Assembly: GCF_014207255.1 (NCBI RefSeq)
Contig: NZ_JACHCZ010000001.1
Span: 732,592 to 796,591 of the forward strand
Source of the DNA: Pseudomonas sp. JAI120
GTDB lineage: Bacteria > Pseudomonadota > Gammaproteobacteria > Pseudomonadales > Pseudomonadaceae
DNA: 64,000 nucleotides
Direction of reading: 5' to 3'
A program made the position numbers and the translations under genes. Positions 43,401-52,003 of this stretch are shown here, piece after piece (positions within the stretch are counted from its first letter, which is position 1; every line of letters begins with the position of its first letter). A model generated the notes under the pieces. That model did not search any database, was not told the DNA's origin, and saw only the letters and a program-made list of their open reading frames with translations.

Positions 43401-43829
43401 CAGATGGGTCTTGCCACTGCCTTGATGGCCAATCAACAGGTACCAGGGCAGCGTATTTCGCCAACGCTCACTGCGATCACCGTAGCGGCGGGAGGTTTTC
43501 AGGGTCTGCAGCGCCTCCTTGAATCGCCCGCGTACCTGCCTCTGCTCATCGTGGATCAGCCCCAGGCGCTGATGATGCGCCTGGTGTTCCGGCTGGTTGA
43601 GCCGTGCGGCGCGACGCGCGCCAACCACCACCATCGCCAGCCCCCACAGCAGGAACAGGCAACAGATGGTCAGCAAACGAGCCGTCGCGCCTTGCCAGAA
43701 CCGATAGTCATCCACCGCCAGCAAGGGCCCGAAAAACCACACCAGCAACGCGCTGGACAGCACCAGCAACAGGCTCCATAACCAAATCTTGCGCAGCACC
43801 GTGCCCGCGCCCTTGAAGAATGCGTTCAT
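40458..43829 (-). CDS. tssM: Type VI secretion protein TssM (IcmF)
   Basis: 1123 residues, the usual IcmF length. Two TM helices at about 15-35 and 51-70 flank a short loop; a cytoplasmic NTPase domain follows with Walker A GHQGSGKT (134-141), and a third TM near residue 415 (LALATALVIGMAGWLWG) leads to a long periplasmic part. TssM anchors the membrane complex with TssL and TssJ. GGGAGCAATGA precedes the ATG. Intact Walker A suggests an ATP-binding form. Confidence 0.95.
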   Translation of the reverse strand: MNAFFKGAGTVLRKIWLWSLLLVLSSALLVWFFGPLLAVDDYRFWQGATARLLTICCLFLLWGLAMVVVGARRAARLNQPEHQAHHQRLGLIHDEQRQVRGRFKEALQTLKTSRRYGDRSERWRNTLPWYLLIGHQGSGKTHLLAANGLQFPLDRAESPTPGTTAYCDWYFADDAVLLETAGRYLDQPDRTVDAAGWSTLLGLLRSRRRARPLNGVVVTLSVDTLWGGNEHDLELHARHVHTRLQDIQQTLHVDVPVYLVLTRADCLPGFAEFFDAQQGDGTEDILGGHLVAGKTGTDIAQVREAFEALLQRLGAELIPRLHQERSGERRGRMLDFPRQVARLGDRLGLFVETAFSAPRYQRINGLRGFYLTCANVGDTRSQFVQGLFRRVIFAEADLAGLHTPERRRLHRRQGGLALATALVIGMAGWLWGHSYSFNHQRLVQLQALNMPAPAQPDADESRVLLALLDSRLAATRVFPPVTEVRWVDRAGLYQGQVSRPLLTNAYDESLRHQLLPHVATLLEEQVQASLGERERLLDSLRAYLMLNLRERRDNAWLAAYMAGHWSARYAGDTSMQKRLNEHLGRLLEQPFAAPLNDALVAQARQALRGESLAEVVYRALREQARSLEPLRLADGGVFANLEPPIPGFYTKRYQQYFEKQGPALVNAIAQDNWVLGEGTDLSAVDMRRLLQALEQRYLSEYADAWRQALGRVRLQENDNLRHSAEQLASLISAQSALVRLLQQVRENTRLLPAHDRVEALSQQAGELSAAVSGAMVKPLQGQLLPDTARRALQRRFEPLHQLLDEEQNPGAELTQAFRLLDELHLQLSSLSRESSPEQAAFTLVKQRMEGQQPLLANLRNAAARLPLPLKGWLEDIADHVWRHLLDGTYVYVNQRYQSELYGFYAKAIQRRYPFNAHATSDVALGDFQAFFKPRGAMARFYETYLRPFVSVDGNRYRLRGLDGRSVPISRSLLDQLARAQMIRQGFFTEEQGEWAVRFTLAPYSLDQAVSRAILRVGDQQLEYRHGPIVPMAFHWPGEAPGSRSSLVLERGTERPLGIEKNSGEWSLFRFFDLLQSEPANGRDAHILKADLAGLRANYLLTSQRNPSPFQMAAWRTFRLPEQL

Positions 43830-43844
43830 TCATTGCTCCCAGCG

Positions 43845-44708
43845 TTACAAGGGCGTCTGAGCCTGGTCCGACGCCAACGATTGAAAAGGTTGCAGCACCG
43901 TCATGCGCTCCGTGCCCAGCACCCAGGCAAACCCTGAGTACATCACCAGCAAACAGGCCAGCCCGACAGCCATGAGCCACTTGGCACAGAGCATGCGCAC
44001 CGGCACGGCGCGGACTTTCCCTGCGTGCGATGGCGCGGCCATCGAGAGCCGATCTCCCCGCACATGCCTGATCTGCCGGTACAGCGCGTCGCGTACCCCT
44101 TCAAGCTGAGCGCCTCCCCGCTCCATCACGCGGTATTGGCCTTCGAACCCCAGCGACAGGCACAGGTACATCAGCTCCAGCATGGCCACGTGCTTGACGG
44201 GGTCGCGGGACAATCGCTCCAGCAGCAGGAAAAACTTCTCGCCGCCAAAGGTTTCGTTATGAAAGCGACTCAACAGGCTGGACCTGGACCAGTCGCTGCA
44301 ACCGCCCCACGCGGTGGTGACCACCGCCTCGTCAATGAAACTGCACAGCACATAGCGCGCCGACATCACCTGACCTTCCTCGCCCCCCAGGTGCAGGGCG
44401 TGCGCTTCAAACGTCGTGATGCCCGAAGACAACCGGTCGTTGAGGGTCTGCAGGCTCTCACGGCCGGAGCTGCCCTTGAGCTGCACCACCTGCAACAACA
44501 ATTCCCAAGCCGCTGCCACCAGGGTGTTGGGGCCCACATTCACACTCTGCGAGCTGTGCAGCCGGGCGGTATAGATCATCCTGTCCTCCAACTGCTCGAA
44601 GCGCGGCGGCGATGGGAAGTCCGTCACAGCGCCCTGCGCCGGACCGCGTCCCTCGCGGTCAAGCAAGACGGTTTTCTCGTCCTGCGGGTATTCACTATCC
44701 ATCATCAT
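43845..44708 (-). CDS. tssL: Type VI secretion protein TssL (DotU/IcmH)
   Basis: A 287-residue DotU-type protein. The cytoplasmic domain contains ARYVLCSFIDEAVVTTAWGG and SLLSRFHNETFGGEKFF, typical of DotU; the TM helix KWLMAVGLACLLVMYSGFAW lies near the C-terminus. There is no OmpA-like peptidoglycan-binding extension, so this is the short form. The start is one of three adjacent Met codons. It lies between tssK and tssM. Confidence 0.93.
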   Translation of the reverse strand: MMMDSEYPQDEKTVLLDREGRGPAQGAVTDFPSPPRFEQLEDRMIYTARLHSSQSVNVGPNTLVAAAWELLLQVVQLKGSSGRESLQTLNDRLSSGITTFEAHALHLGGEEGQVMSARYVLCSFIDEAVVTTAWGGCSDWSRSSLLSRFHNETFGGEKFFLLLERLSRDPVKHVAMLELMYLCLSLGFEGQYRVMERGGAQLEGVRDALYRQIRHVRGDRLSMAAPSHAGKVRAVPVRMLCAKWLMAVGLACLLVMYSGFAWVLGTERMTVLQPFQSLASDQAQTPL

Positions 44709-44713
44709 GGAGT

Positions 44714-46042
44714 TCAGTTCCTGATAGCCCAGAAGTTGAGTTCCAGCTCGGTAAACTCGCCGCTGGCATGCAAGGCGAATCCACCTGACTGCTCCAACTG
44801 CGCGATATCCGGGGCGCTGAGTTCGAGCATGAAATAGGTCTTGCCCGCGTGGAACGGAATCTGTCGCGGCGCTACCGGCAACGGTTTGATCCTGATACCG
44901 GTGAGGTGCAGGTTGACCAACTCGCGGATGCGCTCCACCGGGCCAATCTTGAGATGCGCCGGCAGCCGATGACGCAGCGTTTCCGAATCACACTGGGCGG
45001 TTGCCGCCAGGATGAACGTCGCCGTCCCCAGCAATTTGAGGTCACTCACCGGGCATACCAGCACACCGTACTGACGTGGTTGCAGCGTCAACTCGATGGC
45101 ATGCTGCTCCAGTACCCGCGACAACACTGCGCGCAGGTGCTCCATCAATTCGCGAAAGCTCGCACCTTGATCACCATGCTGGTAACGCACCTCCAATTGG
45201 GCGCGCTTGCTGTCGGTGGCGAACGTGGCCAATTCACCAAGGATCGACAGCAGCTCGCGATACAACGCCTCCGGGCGCACCTGGGCCTGGCTCAAAAAGT
45301 GGCGCAACATCAATTCAGCGCGATTGATCAGTTGCAGCATCAGGAGGTCGCCAACCTGCGCCCCGGCCGACGCGCCGTTACCCTGGATGCGCGCGGCAAT
45401 CGCATCTCCACGGCTGGTCAACAGACTGATGACCTCCTTGACGCACGACGACACATAGCCGGAGCCCTGCAAAAAAATGAACGTCGGCACAAAATCGGTA
45501 TCCAGTCGCACGCCGCCTTCACGGGTGCAGTCCAGCACCTGAGCGACCTGCAGCTTCACGTTGAACGGCTCACCGGGATGCTCCCCCAGCATCAGGCGCA
45601 GATCCGGACGCGCACAGCTGATCTGGCAACGGGCATCGACACCGGCATTGGAGTCCCCGATCTCCATTTCACAGGCAACATAGCGCGCCAGGATTTCGTG
45701 TTGCTCCGGCCTGCGCACTTCAACCTGATTGTCGGTGACCAGCGGCAACGCCAGGTACACAGCTTGCCGGCCGACGTTGGCAGGCACTTGCAATACCAGA
45801 GGTTCCATCGCGCCATTGAGCTCGAACAGGCTGCCGTCCGGCAATATGCCGCTGGCCTGGTTGACGACCACCTTGCCCAGGTTGAGGTACTGCACATCGA
45901 TGTCCAGGGTCAGGAACCCCCAGGCGTCGCAGCCCAGCAAGCGCGTACGGTTGAGCTGCTGATGGTAGTAGCGGTCGTTGTGCTGCAAGTGCTGGGGCCG
46001 CAGCAACATGCCTTCCTGCCAGATAACGTTATGGATGTGCAT
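44714..46042 (-). CDS. tssK: Type VI secretion baseplate protein TssK
   Basis: About 442 residues starting MHIHNVIWQEGMLLRPQHLQ, the conserved TssK N-terminus; GGAGGATTGAG immediately upstream fixes this start, and the longer reading frame has no support. TssK trimers join the baseplate to the membrane complex. It begins one base after the tssJ stop and ends just before tssL. Confidence 0.94.
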   Translation of the reverse strand: MHIHNVIWQEGMLLRPQHLQHNDRYYHQQLNRTRLLGCDAWGFLTLDIDVQYLNLGKVVVNQASGILPDGSLFELNGAMEPLVLQVPANVGRQAVYLALPLVTDNQVEVRRPEQHEILARYVACEMEIGDSNAGVDARCQISCARPDLRLMLGEHPGEPFNVKLQVAQVLDCTREGGVRLDTDFVPTFIFLQGSGYVSSCVKEVISLLTSRGDAIAARIQGNGASAGAQVGDLLMLQLINRAELMLRHFLSQAQVRPEALYRELLSILGELATFATDSKRAQLEVRYQHGDQGASFRELMEHLRAVLSRVLEQHAIELTLQPRQYGVLVCPVSDLKLLGTATFILAATAQCDSETLRHRLPAHLKIGPVERIRELVNLHLTGIRIKPLPVAPRQIPFHAGKTYFMLELSAPDIAQLEQSGGFALHASGEFTELELNFWAIRN

Positions 46043-46043
46043 C

Positions 46044-46538
46044 TCAATCCTCCGCCCGGTCGGTTTGCGGGGCGGCAATACGAACACCGCTCTGGTCCAG
46101 CATGATTCGGGCCCGTGTCCGTTGCTGGGGGGCAACAGGCAGCACCAGTCGCCATTGCACATTGGGCAGGTCGCGATAGGCCGCCAGTACGCCGACATAG
46201 CGGCTTTGCGGCTCGATACTGAGCTTGAGCATCAACCGCTCACCGGGCCGCAGCTCCAGCTCTTCGCTGCTGACCCAGTCCTTGGGCAGGGTCTGCTCGG
46301 CCCGCCCATAGAGGCTGAAAAAGTCGGCATTCTCGAATGCCACGGGGTGCCGCAGTTCAAGCAAATGCACCACCACAGGTGAAGGACGGCCATGAAGGTC
46401 GGGGTTGACCTCGTCACTGGCCATCAACGCCAGGTCCAGCTTGGTCAAGGTCGAAAAGGGTGAAACGCTGCTGCAGCCGGCCAACATGCCCAGTGCCAGC
46501 AGTGTTGATGCAACGGTGGTTAGATACATGAACGTCAT
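46044..46538 (-). CDS. tssJ: Type VI secretion outer-membrane lipoprotein TssJ
   Basis: About 164 residues. A lipoprotein signal with lipobox LAGC (ALGMLAGCSSVSP) is followed by the TssJ beta-sandwich with FENADFFSLYGRAEQTLPKD and RYVGVLAAYRDLPN. The start used overlaps the FHA gene stop as ATGA; another ATG nine bases downstream (MYLTTVAS) gives the same mature protein. The mature lipoprotein binds the periplasmic end of TssM. Confidence 0.92.
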   Translation of the reverse strand: MTFMYLTTVASTLLALGMLAGCSSVSPFSTLTKLDLALMASDEVNPDLHGRPSPVVVHLLELRHPVAFENADFFSLYGRAEQTLPKDWVSSEELELRPGERLMLKLSIEPQSRYVGVLAAYRDLPNVQWRLVLPVAPQQRTRARIMLDQSGVRIAAPQTDRAED

Positions 46539-47704
46539 CCCGGGTAAGCCGCATGCAGGCTGGAGACCAGGCGCACCTGCTCTTCGTAGGCCTTGCAGAA
46601 GTCGTTGCGTAATAATTGATCGCCCAACGACGCCTCGTCGGTCAGCCGTCGGTAATAGCGCTGGTACGCCCGCCAATGAGCGCCATCGGTGAGGAGCCTG
46701 GGCGGCTTGTCCTCGCGCTCGAAGCACAGCAGCAGGTGACCTGGAGCAAAGGCCGCCAGCGCGCTGCGAACGACGGCACGGCAGGCCACCACCAAGGCCA
46801 GCTGATGAATCTGCAAGTCCCGGCAGGCGTGGGCTACCGCCCGTTCGGGCGGCAGACGCCCCCACTCACCGCCCCCCAACAGCGCCGTCAAGGCCGCCTG
46901 GGCGTCTGGGCAATCCACCAAGGGGTTCTGCCGCATAAGCGCCGGGGAGGTCCAATCCAGATGCACCTCACTGCTCAGCTCGTCGCGAGTTCGCAGGCTT
47001 TGCTGCAAACCTTCGATGGCTTGCCTGAACAACCCGGCCACCTTGATCGCAAGGGCCTCGCGGGCCGGCGTATCGAGCGCCCCCACCTCCATTCCCAACA
47101 CCTCGCCGAACTGCGCCCAGAACGTCTCAGGGACTGCGGATGCAGCCGCAACGGGCTGTGCAGGTACTACGTCACTGACAGGCTCAGCCCATTGCGGTAC
47201 GACCAGATGGTCCTGGTCCACGGTTCCCGGACAGAATGCCTGGGCGGTCGACTCCGTCAACGTGTTCAATGCCTCCAGCTCTTGCGATGACTCGCCGCGT
47301 CGTTGTTCGCGATCCAGCGCCTGAATCGGGTCCAGCCCCAGGAAAGCATCGTCTGGAATCACCTCGCTCCGCCCGAGCGACGGTCGTTGATGCTCGACCA
47401 GTCGCGCACGAATTTCCAACGCCCCCAGTTGGTATACGTCTGCATCACTGATCTGCCGCGCGTGCCCCTTGCGCAAGCGCTCCAGGCTGCCGGATACGCC
47501 AATACCGTTGCTGCTGATATCCGTCAAAAAGTAATGGCCGTCGCGAAAACTGACCAAGCCATGGTGGCTGGAAATCAAGCGCGCGGTGTCGGGGATGACC
47601 CAGTCACACGCCGTCCCACGGCCGATCACACCGCCGACGCCATCAAAGGTTTTGCGGGCTGGCGGCTCACCACTGGCGGAACACACTTCAAGCACTAATT
47701 GCAT
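46535..47704 (-). CDS. tagH: T6SS FHA-domain protein (TagH/Fha-like)
   Basis: About 389 residues from MQLVLEVCSASGEPP, with GGGGAGCC before the ATG. The FHA domain near the N-terminus shows GGVIGRG, SSHHGLVSF and DISSNGIGV, the G-R, S-x-x-H and N residues that bind phosphothreonine. The C-terminal portion carries the T6SS FHA-associated domain (FCKAYEEQVRLVSSLHAAYPG at the end; HLLLCFERED upstream). It is likely the target of the kinase/phosphatase pair in this operon and sits next to tssJ. Confidence 0.9.
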   Translation of the reverse strand: MQLVLEVCSASGEPPARKTFDGVGGVIGRGTACDWVIPDTARLISSHHGLVSFRDGHYFLTDISSNGIGVSGSLERLRKGHARQISDADVYQLGALEIRARLVEHQRPSLGRSEVIPDDAFLGLDPIQALDREQRRGESSQELEALNTLTESTAQAFCPGTVDQDHLVVPQWAEPVSDVVPAQPVAAASAVPETFWAQFGEVLGMEVGALDTPAREALAIKVAGLFRQAIEGLQQSLRTRDELSSEVHLDWTSPALMRQNPLVDCPDAQAALTALLGGGEWGRLPPERAVAHACRDLQIHQLALVVACRAVVRSALAAFAPGHLLLCFEREDKPPRLLTDGAHWRAYQRYYRRLTDEASLGDQLLRNDFCKAYEEQVRLVSSLHAAYPG

Positions 47705-47720
47705 GGCAAGGCTCCCCTGT

Positions 47721-47852
47721 TCAATGACCACGACGGCTCGCCTGGGGGTCACCCAGTGGACGGTAGTCAGCATCGTCAAAGACATAATTGGCGTTACAGC
47801 CACCCAGCAAACACAGCACAAGCGCCACGGCTTGCCACGGACGAAGAGGCAT
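47721..47852 (-). CDS. Small T6SS-linked lipoprotein (43 aa)
   Basis: A 43-codon ORF with GGGAGATTCCTG before its ATG. MPLRPWQAVALVLCLLGGC is a complete lipoprotein signal ending in a lipobox cysteine (LGGC), followed by 24 residues (NANYVFDDADYRPLGDPQAS plus RRGH). It ends 16 bp before the FHA gene and follows the sigma-54 regulator, so it is inside the T6SS operon. YRPLGDPQA seems a conserved tail in tiny ORFs at this place in related T6SS clusters, as far as I recall. The role is unknown; a minor outer-membrane partner of TssJ is possible. Confidence 0.7.
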   Translation of the reverse strand: MPLRPWQAVALVLCLLGGCNANYVFDDADYRPLGDPQASRRGH

Positions 47853-47894
47853 CAGGAATCTCCCATGAAAGTAAGGTGTCCACGCATACGCTAT

Positions 47895-49427
47895 TCAGCA
47901 TTCCTCTCGGGCATCGCCAACCGGAATCTTCAAGCGCGCCAGACGGTAGAGCAGCGTGCGGCGCGCGACGCCCAACTCCCGCGCGGTACGGGTACGATTG
48001 CCACGGTTCTTGTGCAGGCAATCAATCAGGAACACCCGCTCCACTCGCTCCAGGCGTTGACGCAACGTTGCATCGACAGCATCGTTGGCGGGTGCCGATG
48101 ACAGGGACAGGTGCGCCGGCAGGATCACACCGTCGTCACAGAGCAGTACCGCGCGCTCCACCAGGCATTTGAGTTCTCGCACATTGCCGGGGAAGCCATG
48201 GCTGGACAGTTGATCCAACGCCGCACTTGACCAGCCCATCGATACGCGACCCAGCGCAGCGCAGGCCTTTTGCGCAAAATGCCGAGCCAACAGCAACGCA
48301 TCGCCATCACGCTCACGCAAGGCCGGTAACTCAATGGGGAACTGCGCGAGCCGGTAATACAGGTCCTCGCGAAAGCTGCCTTGGGCCACCATCGCAGGGA
48401 GATCACGGTGCGTCGCAGCGATAATGCGTACATCGACCTTATGGGCCGTACTGGCACCCAATGGGCGAATCTCGCCTTCCTGCAAAACCCGCAATAACTT
48501 GGCCTGCAACGACAACGGCATATCGCCGATTTCGTCGAGTAGCAATGTGCCGCCGTGAGCGGTGTCGAACAAACCGGTGTAGTTGCGTTCAGCCCCCGTG
48601 AACGCCCCCTTGCGATAACCGAACAGTTCACTTTCCAGCAGCCCTTCGGGAAAGGCTGCACAATTTTGCACCACGAAGGCTTTAGCACCGCGTGGACCGG
48701 CGGTATGGATGGCGCGCGCCACCACCTCTTTGCCGGTACCGGTCTCGCCATGCAGCAGCACGGTGTAGGGCGTATTCAGCACCTTGCCGATCAAGCGGCA
48801 CGTCTCATCCATGGCCTTGCTGTTGCCGATCAATCCGAACGTGGCACAGGTGCCCGGCGTGCGGCACGCAGGTGGCGTGACACTCACCGCAGGACTCAGA
48901 CGCTGCATCAGTGCAAGTTGCCTCAAGGCAAAGCTGCCCAGTTGGGTCAATGAGTGGGTGTAGTGCTCCAACTGTTTCGGACGCTGGCTGGCGCACAGCA
49001 ACACGCCCGCGAGAGTCCTGTGCTGACCGAACAACGGCATGCACGTCAACGATTGCCAAGGCGTCGCCATCGCAGGAAGGAACTGGCTTTCATAGAAGCT
49101 GTTTTCCAGATGCTCAAGGCTCAAGGCAGTGCGCTGACTGAGCACATACTGCAACACCTGCTCATGTTGGAAATCCGCGCCTGAAGCCAGCTCGTCGGGC
49201 GGCCGCACGCCTGGCAAATGCTGGGCAATCAGGGCAAGCCGACCTGTCGCCTCGTCGCGCCAATACAATTGGCTGAGTTCGCACTGGCTCAGTTGAGCTA
49301 CCGCCGCGACACACAGGTCCGGCAAGGTTGTCGCGTCACCTTCGATCCCCAGGCGGGTGAACCAACTCAGCATCGCGTCGGCGTACTCCAAGGGATGGGG
49401 CAACCGGTTGAAAGAATTTTCCGTCAT
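47895..49427 (-). CDS. Sigma-54-dependent T6SS transcriptional activator (VasH/Sfa-like)
   Basis: A 510-residue enhancer-binding protein. The N-terminal about 190 residues look GAF-like, without a phospho-receiver Asp. The central AAA+ domain has GETGTGKEV (about 226), GAFTGA (about 272, sigma-54 contact), and LLLDEIGDMPLSLQAKLLRVL. The C-terminus ends in a Fis-type HTH (NRTRTARELGVARRTLLYRL). It would drive sigma-54 promoters such as the one ahead of hcp. Its ATG overlaps the tssH stop by 4 bp. Confidence 0.93.
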   Translation of the reverse strand: MTENSFNRLPHPLEYADAMLSWFTRLGIEGDATTLPDLCVAAVAQLSQCELSQLYWRDEATGRLALIAQHLPGVRPPDELASGADFQHEQVLQYVLSQRTALSLEHLENSFYESQFLPAMATPWQSLTCMPLFGQHRTLAGVLLCASQRPKQLEHYTHSLTQLGSFALRQLALMQRLSPAVSVTPPACRTPGTCATFGLIGNSKAMDETCRLIGKVLNTPYTVLLHGETGTGKEVVARAIHTAGPRGAKAFVVQNCAAFPEGLLESELFGYRKGAFTGAERNYTGLFDTAHGGTLLLDEIGDMPLSLQAKLLRVLQEGEIRPLGASTAHKVDVRIIAATHRDLPAMVAQGSFREDLYYRLAQFPIELPALRERDGDALLLARHFAQKACAALGRVSMGWSSAALDQLSSHGFPGNVRELKCLVERAVLLCDDGVILPAHLSLSSAPANDAVDATLRQRLERVERVFLIDCLHKNRGNRTRTARELGVARRTLLYRLARLKIPVGDAREEC

Positions 49428-51997
49428 TGGCTGACCTCACAGACAGGACAACCGCTGCCATCCAGGCCGGCATGCACCCGGGACAGCGATTCGCCCCCGG
49501 CCATGGCCTCCAGCAACCGATCCGCCACCTGCGCCAGCAAGTGTGCGTCGATCCATTGATCGATAGAGCGGGCACCGCTGTCACCCTCAGCGCAACGCTC
49601 GGCGACGTACGCAACCAGTTCGGGCGTATAGCTGAAGGTGAGCTTGCGCAGTTGCAACCTTTGTCCCAAGTGGTCCAGCTTGAGCCTTGCCAGGTCATGC
49701 AGAACCTCGCCCGTGATCGGGTAATACGGCACGACATGCATTCGCGCCAGTAAGGCAGGCTTGAAGTGCTTGCGCAGCAACGGGCGAATGGCTTCGTGCA
49801 GGACCTCCTCAGCAGGTCGCCGGTCGCCTGCGCACAATTGATCGATGCACTCGCTGCCCAGGTTGGAGGTCATCAGGATCAGCGTGTTGCGAAAATCGAT
49901 TTCCCGACCTTCCCCGTCATTGGCCAGTCCCTTGTCGAAAATCTGATAGAACAGGTTCACTACTTCCGGATCAGCCTTCTCGACCTCGTCCAGCAGCACG
50001 ACCGAATACGGGCGTTGGCGCACAGCCTCCGTCAACACGCCGCCCTCGCCAAAACCGATATAACCGGGTGGAGCACCAATCAGCCGGGAAAGGGAATGTT
50101 TTTCCTGGAACTCCGACATGTTAAGGGTGGTGACAAAACGCCGCCCGCCGTACAGCAGGTCGCCGAGGGCCAGGGCCGTCTCGGTCTTGCCCACGCCACT
50201 TGGGCCAACCAGCAGGAATACGCCGACCGGGGCATCCGCCTTATTGAGCCCGGTGGCAGCCGCGCGCAAGTTGCGTTCAAGTATCTGCACGGCGTGTTCC
50301 TGGCCGAGGATGCGCGAACGCAATGCATCGGCAAAGCCCAACACCCTTTCACTGCTTTCCAGGGCCAGTCGTTCGACAGGAATACCGGTCCAGGCGCTGA
50401 CGACCTGTGCCACCAGACCTGGACAAACCTCGATGCCGGCCAATGGCTGGCCGTTTTGTTGCGCGTGCAGTACCTGGCGCTGTTGGGCCAAGGCATGTTC
50501 AAGGGTCTCAGTGTTCTGCCCTGCACCACGAGCAGCATCCAATTGCTGGCGCAGCGCTAGCACCTGCTGCGCCGATGCTCGCTGTTCCAACCAGTGTTGC
50601 TCCAGATGTTCACGCTCGCGCTCCACGGTCTCCAGGCGCAGGTTCAACGCGTGCAAGGCCTGCTCGTCCACAGGCAACCCGGCATCCCTGTCGCGATTCA
50701 ACGCCTGGCGCTGGCGCGCGCCTTCCGCCTGCTCGGCGTAAAGGCGTTGCAATGCCTCGGGCGCCGTCTCCCAGCTGGTTCTCATGCGGGCGCAGGCGGT
50801 GTCCAGCACATCCACGGCCTTGTCGGGCAACTGCCGCCCAGCCAGGTAGCGCGCGCTCATGTGGGCTGCCGTGACAATGGCATCATCCCGCACATACACG
50901 CCATGGCTGCGCTCATACGCCGGAACCAGGCCGCGCAGGATCGAAACCGCCTGCTCAACACTGGGCTCGCCGACCTGCACAGGCTGGAAACGCCGCGCCA
51001 ATGCCGGGTCTTTTTCGAAGTACTTCTTATATTCCGACCAAGTGGTGGCGGCGATGGTGCGTAACTCGCCACGGGCCAGGGCGGGCTTGAGCAGATTGGC
51101 AGCATCGGACCCACCTGCCTGGGCGCCCGCGCCCACCAATGTATGCGCCTCGTCGATAAACAGGATCACCGGTGTTGGTGAGGCGTTGACTTCATCAATC
51201 ACGCCTTTGAGGCGCCGTTCGAATTCCCCCTTGATCCCCGTGCCGGCCTGAAGCAGGCCCATATCCAGGGTCAACACCTGTACGTGTTTGAGCGGCTCCG
51301 GCACCTCTGCGCTGGCGATACGCAGGGCAAGCCCTTCAACCACGGCGGTTTTACCCACCCCGGCTTCGCCAACCAGGATCGGATTGTTCTTGCGCCTGCG
51401 CACAAGTATGTCGATCAATTGGCGAATTTCGGCATCGCGACACAACACCGGGTCGATACCGCCTTCCCGGGCCTGACGGGTCAAGTCATGGGTAAAGCGC
51501 GCCAGCAACGCATCGCTGCTCGACACAGGGTCGACCTCAGGCGCCAGGCTCAACAAATAACTGCACACACGCTGTGCATCCAACCGGTTCAGTACCGCCT
51601 GATAACCACTGCCGGCGTGTTGTAACGGATGACGCAACAGCGCCAGTAACAGAGCGCCGTGATCAACGTCCGCCTGCCGCAGCTCCAGGCGGGCCAACAT
51701 CAGGGCTTGCTGCAGCCATTGCACCAGGGCCTGGGTAAACACGGGATTACGCGAGGCACTCGTGCCAGCTTGGGGATGCAGGGCCGCCTGCAGCTCGCCT
51801 GGCTCCACACCCGCATCCACCAACGCCCGCACCAGAATGCCGTGCGGGTATTCCAGCAGGGTCAGCAGCAGGTCCTCCACCAACACTTCCCTGCCGCCGC
51901 GTGCCACGCAACGTTCCGCCGAGCGTTCAAGGTCTCGGCGCGCCTGGGGAGCCAATGTCTGGATAAGTTGTTGCAGGTCCACATTCATCATAATCAT
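49424..51997 (-). CDS. tssH: Type VI secretion ATPase TssH (ClpV)
   Basis: 857 residues, Clp/Hsp100 class. An N-terminal Clp repeat domain (QLIQTLAPQARRDLERSAER...) is followed by AAA1 with GEAGVGKTAVVEG, a coiled-coil linker, and AAA2 with GPSGVGKTETALALG and VLLDEVEKADPEVV. It recycles contracted TssBC sheaths. Met1 (51997) and Met4 are both possible starts; AGGGATGA precedes them. It lies between tssG and the activator gene. Confidence 0.95.
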   Translation of the reverse strand: MIMMNVDLQQLIQTLAPQARRDLERSAERCVARGGREVLVEDLLLTLLEYPHGILVRALVDAGVEPGELQAALHPQAGTSASRNPVFTQALVQWLQQALMLARLELRQADVDHGALLLALLRHPLQHAGSGYQAVLNRLDAQRVCSYLLSLAPEVDPVSSSDALLARFTHDLTRQAREGGIDPVLCRDAEIRQLIDILVRRRKNNPILVGEAGVGKTAVVEGLALRIASAEVPEPLKHVQVLTLDMGLLQAGTGIKGEFERRLKGVIDEVNASPTPVILFIDEAHTLVGAGAQAGGSDAANLLKPALARGELRTIAATTWSEYKKYFEKDPALARRFQPVQVGEPSVEQAVSILRGLVPAYERSHGVYVRDDAIVTAAHMSARYLAGRQLPDKAVDVLDTACARMRTSWETAPEALQRLYAEQAEGARQRQALNRDRDAGLPVDEQALHALNLRLETVEREREHLEQHWLEQRASAQQVLALRQQLDAARGAGQNTETLEHALAQQRQVLHAQQNGQPLAGIEVCPGLVAQVVSAWTGIPVERLALESSERVLGFADALRSRILGQEHAVQILERNLRAAATGLNKADAPVGVFLLVGPSGVGKTETALALGDLLYGGRRFVTTLNMSEFQEKHSLSRLIGAPPGYIGFGEGGVLTEAVRQRPYSVVLLDEVEKADPEVVNLFYQIFDKGLANDGEGREIDFRNTLILMTSNLGSECIDQLCAGDRRPAEEVLHEAIRPLLRKHFKPALLARMHVVPYYPITGEVLHDLARLKLDHLGQRLQLRKLTFSYTPELVAYVAERCAEGDSGARSIDQWIDAHLLAQVADRLLEAMAGGESLSRVHAGLDGSGCPVCEVSQ

Positions 51998-52003
51998 TCA
52001 TCC

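Noticed and set aside
46044..46865. Long frame for tssJ beginning inside the FHA gene
   Set aside because: The lipoprotein signal starts at 46538 (or 46529); the upstream part is out-of-frame FHA coding sequence.
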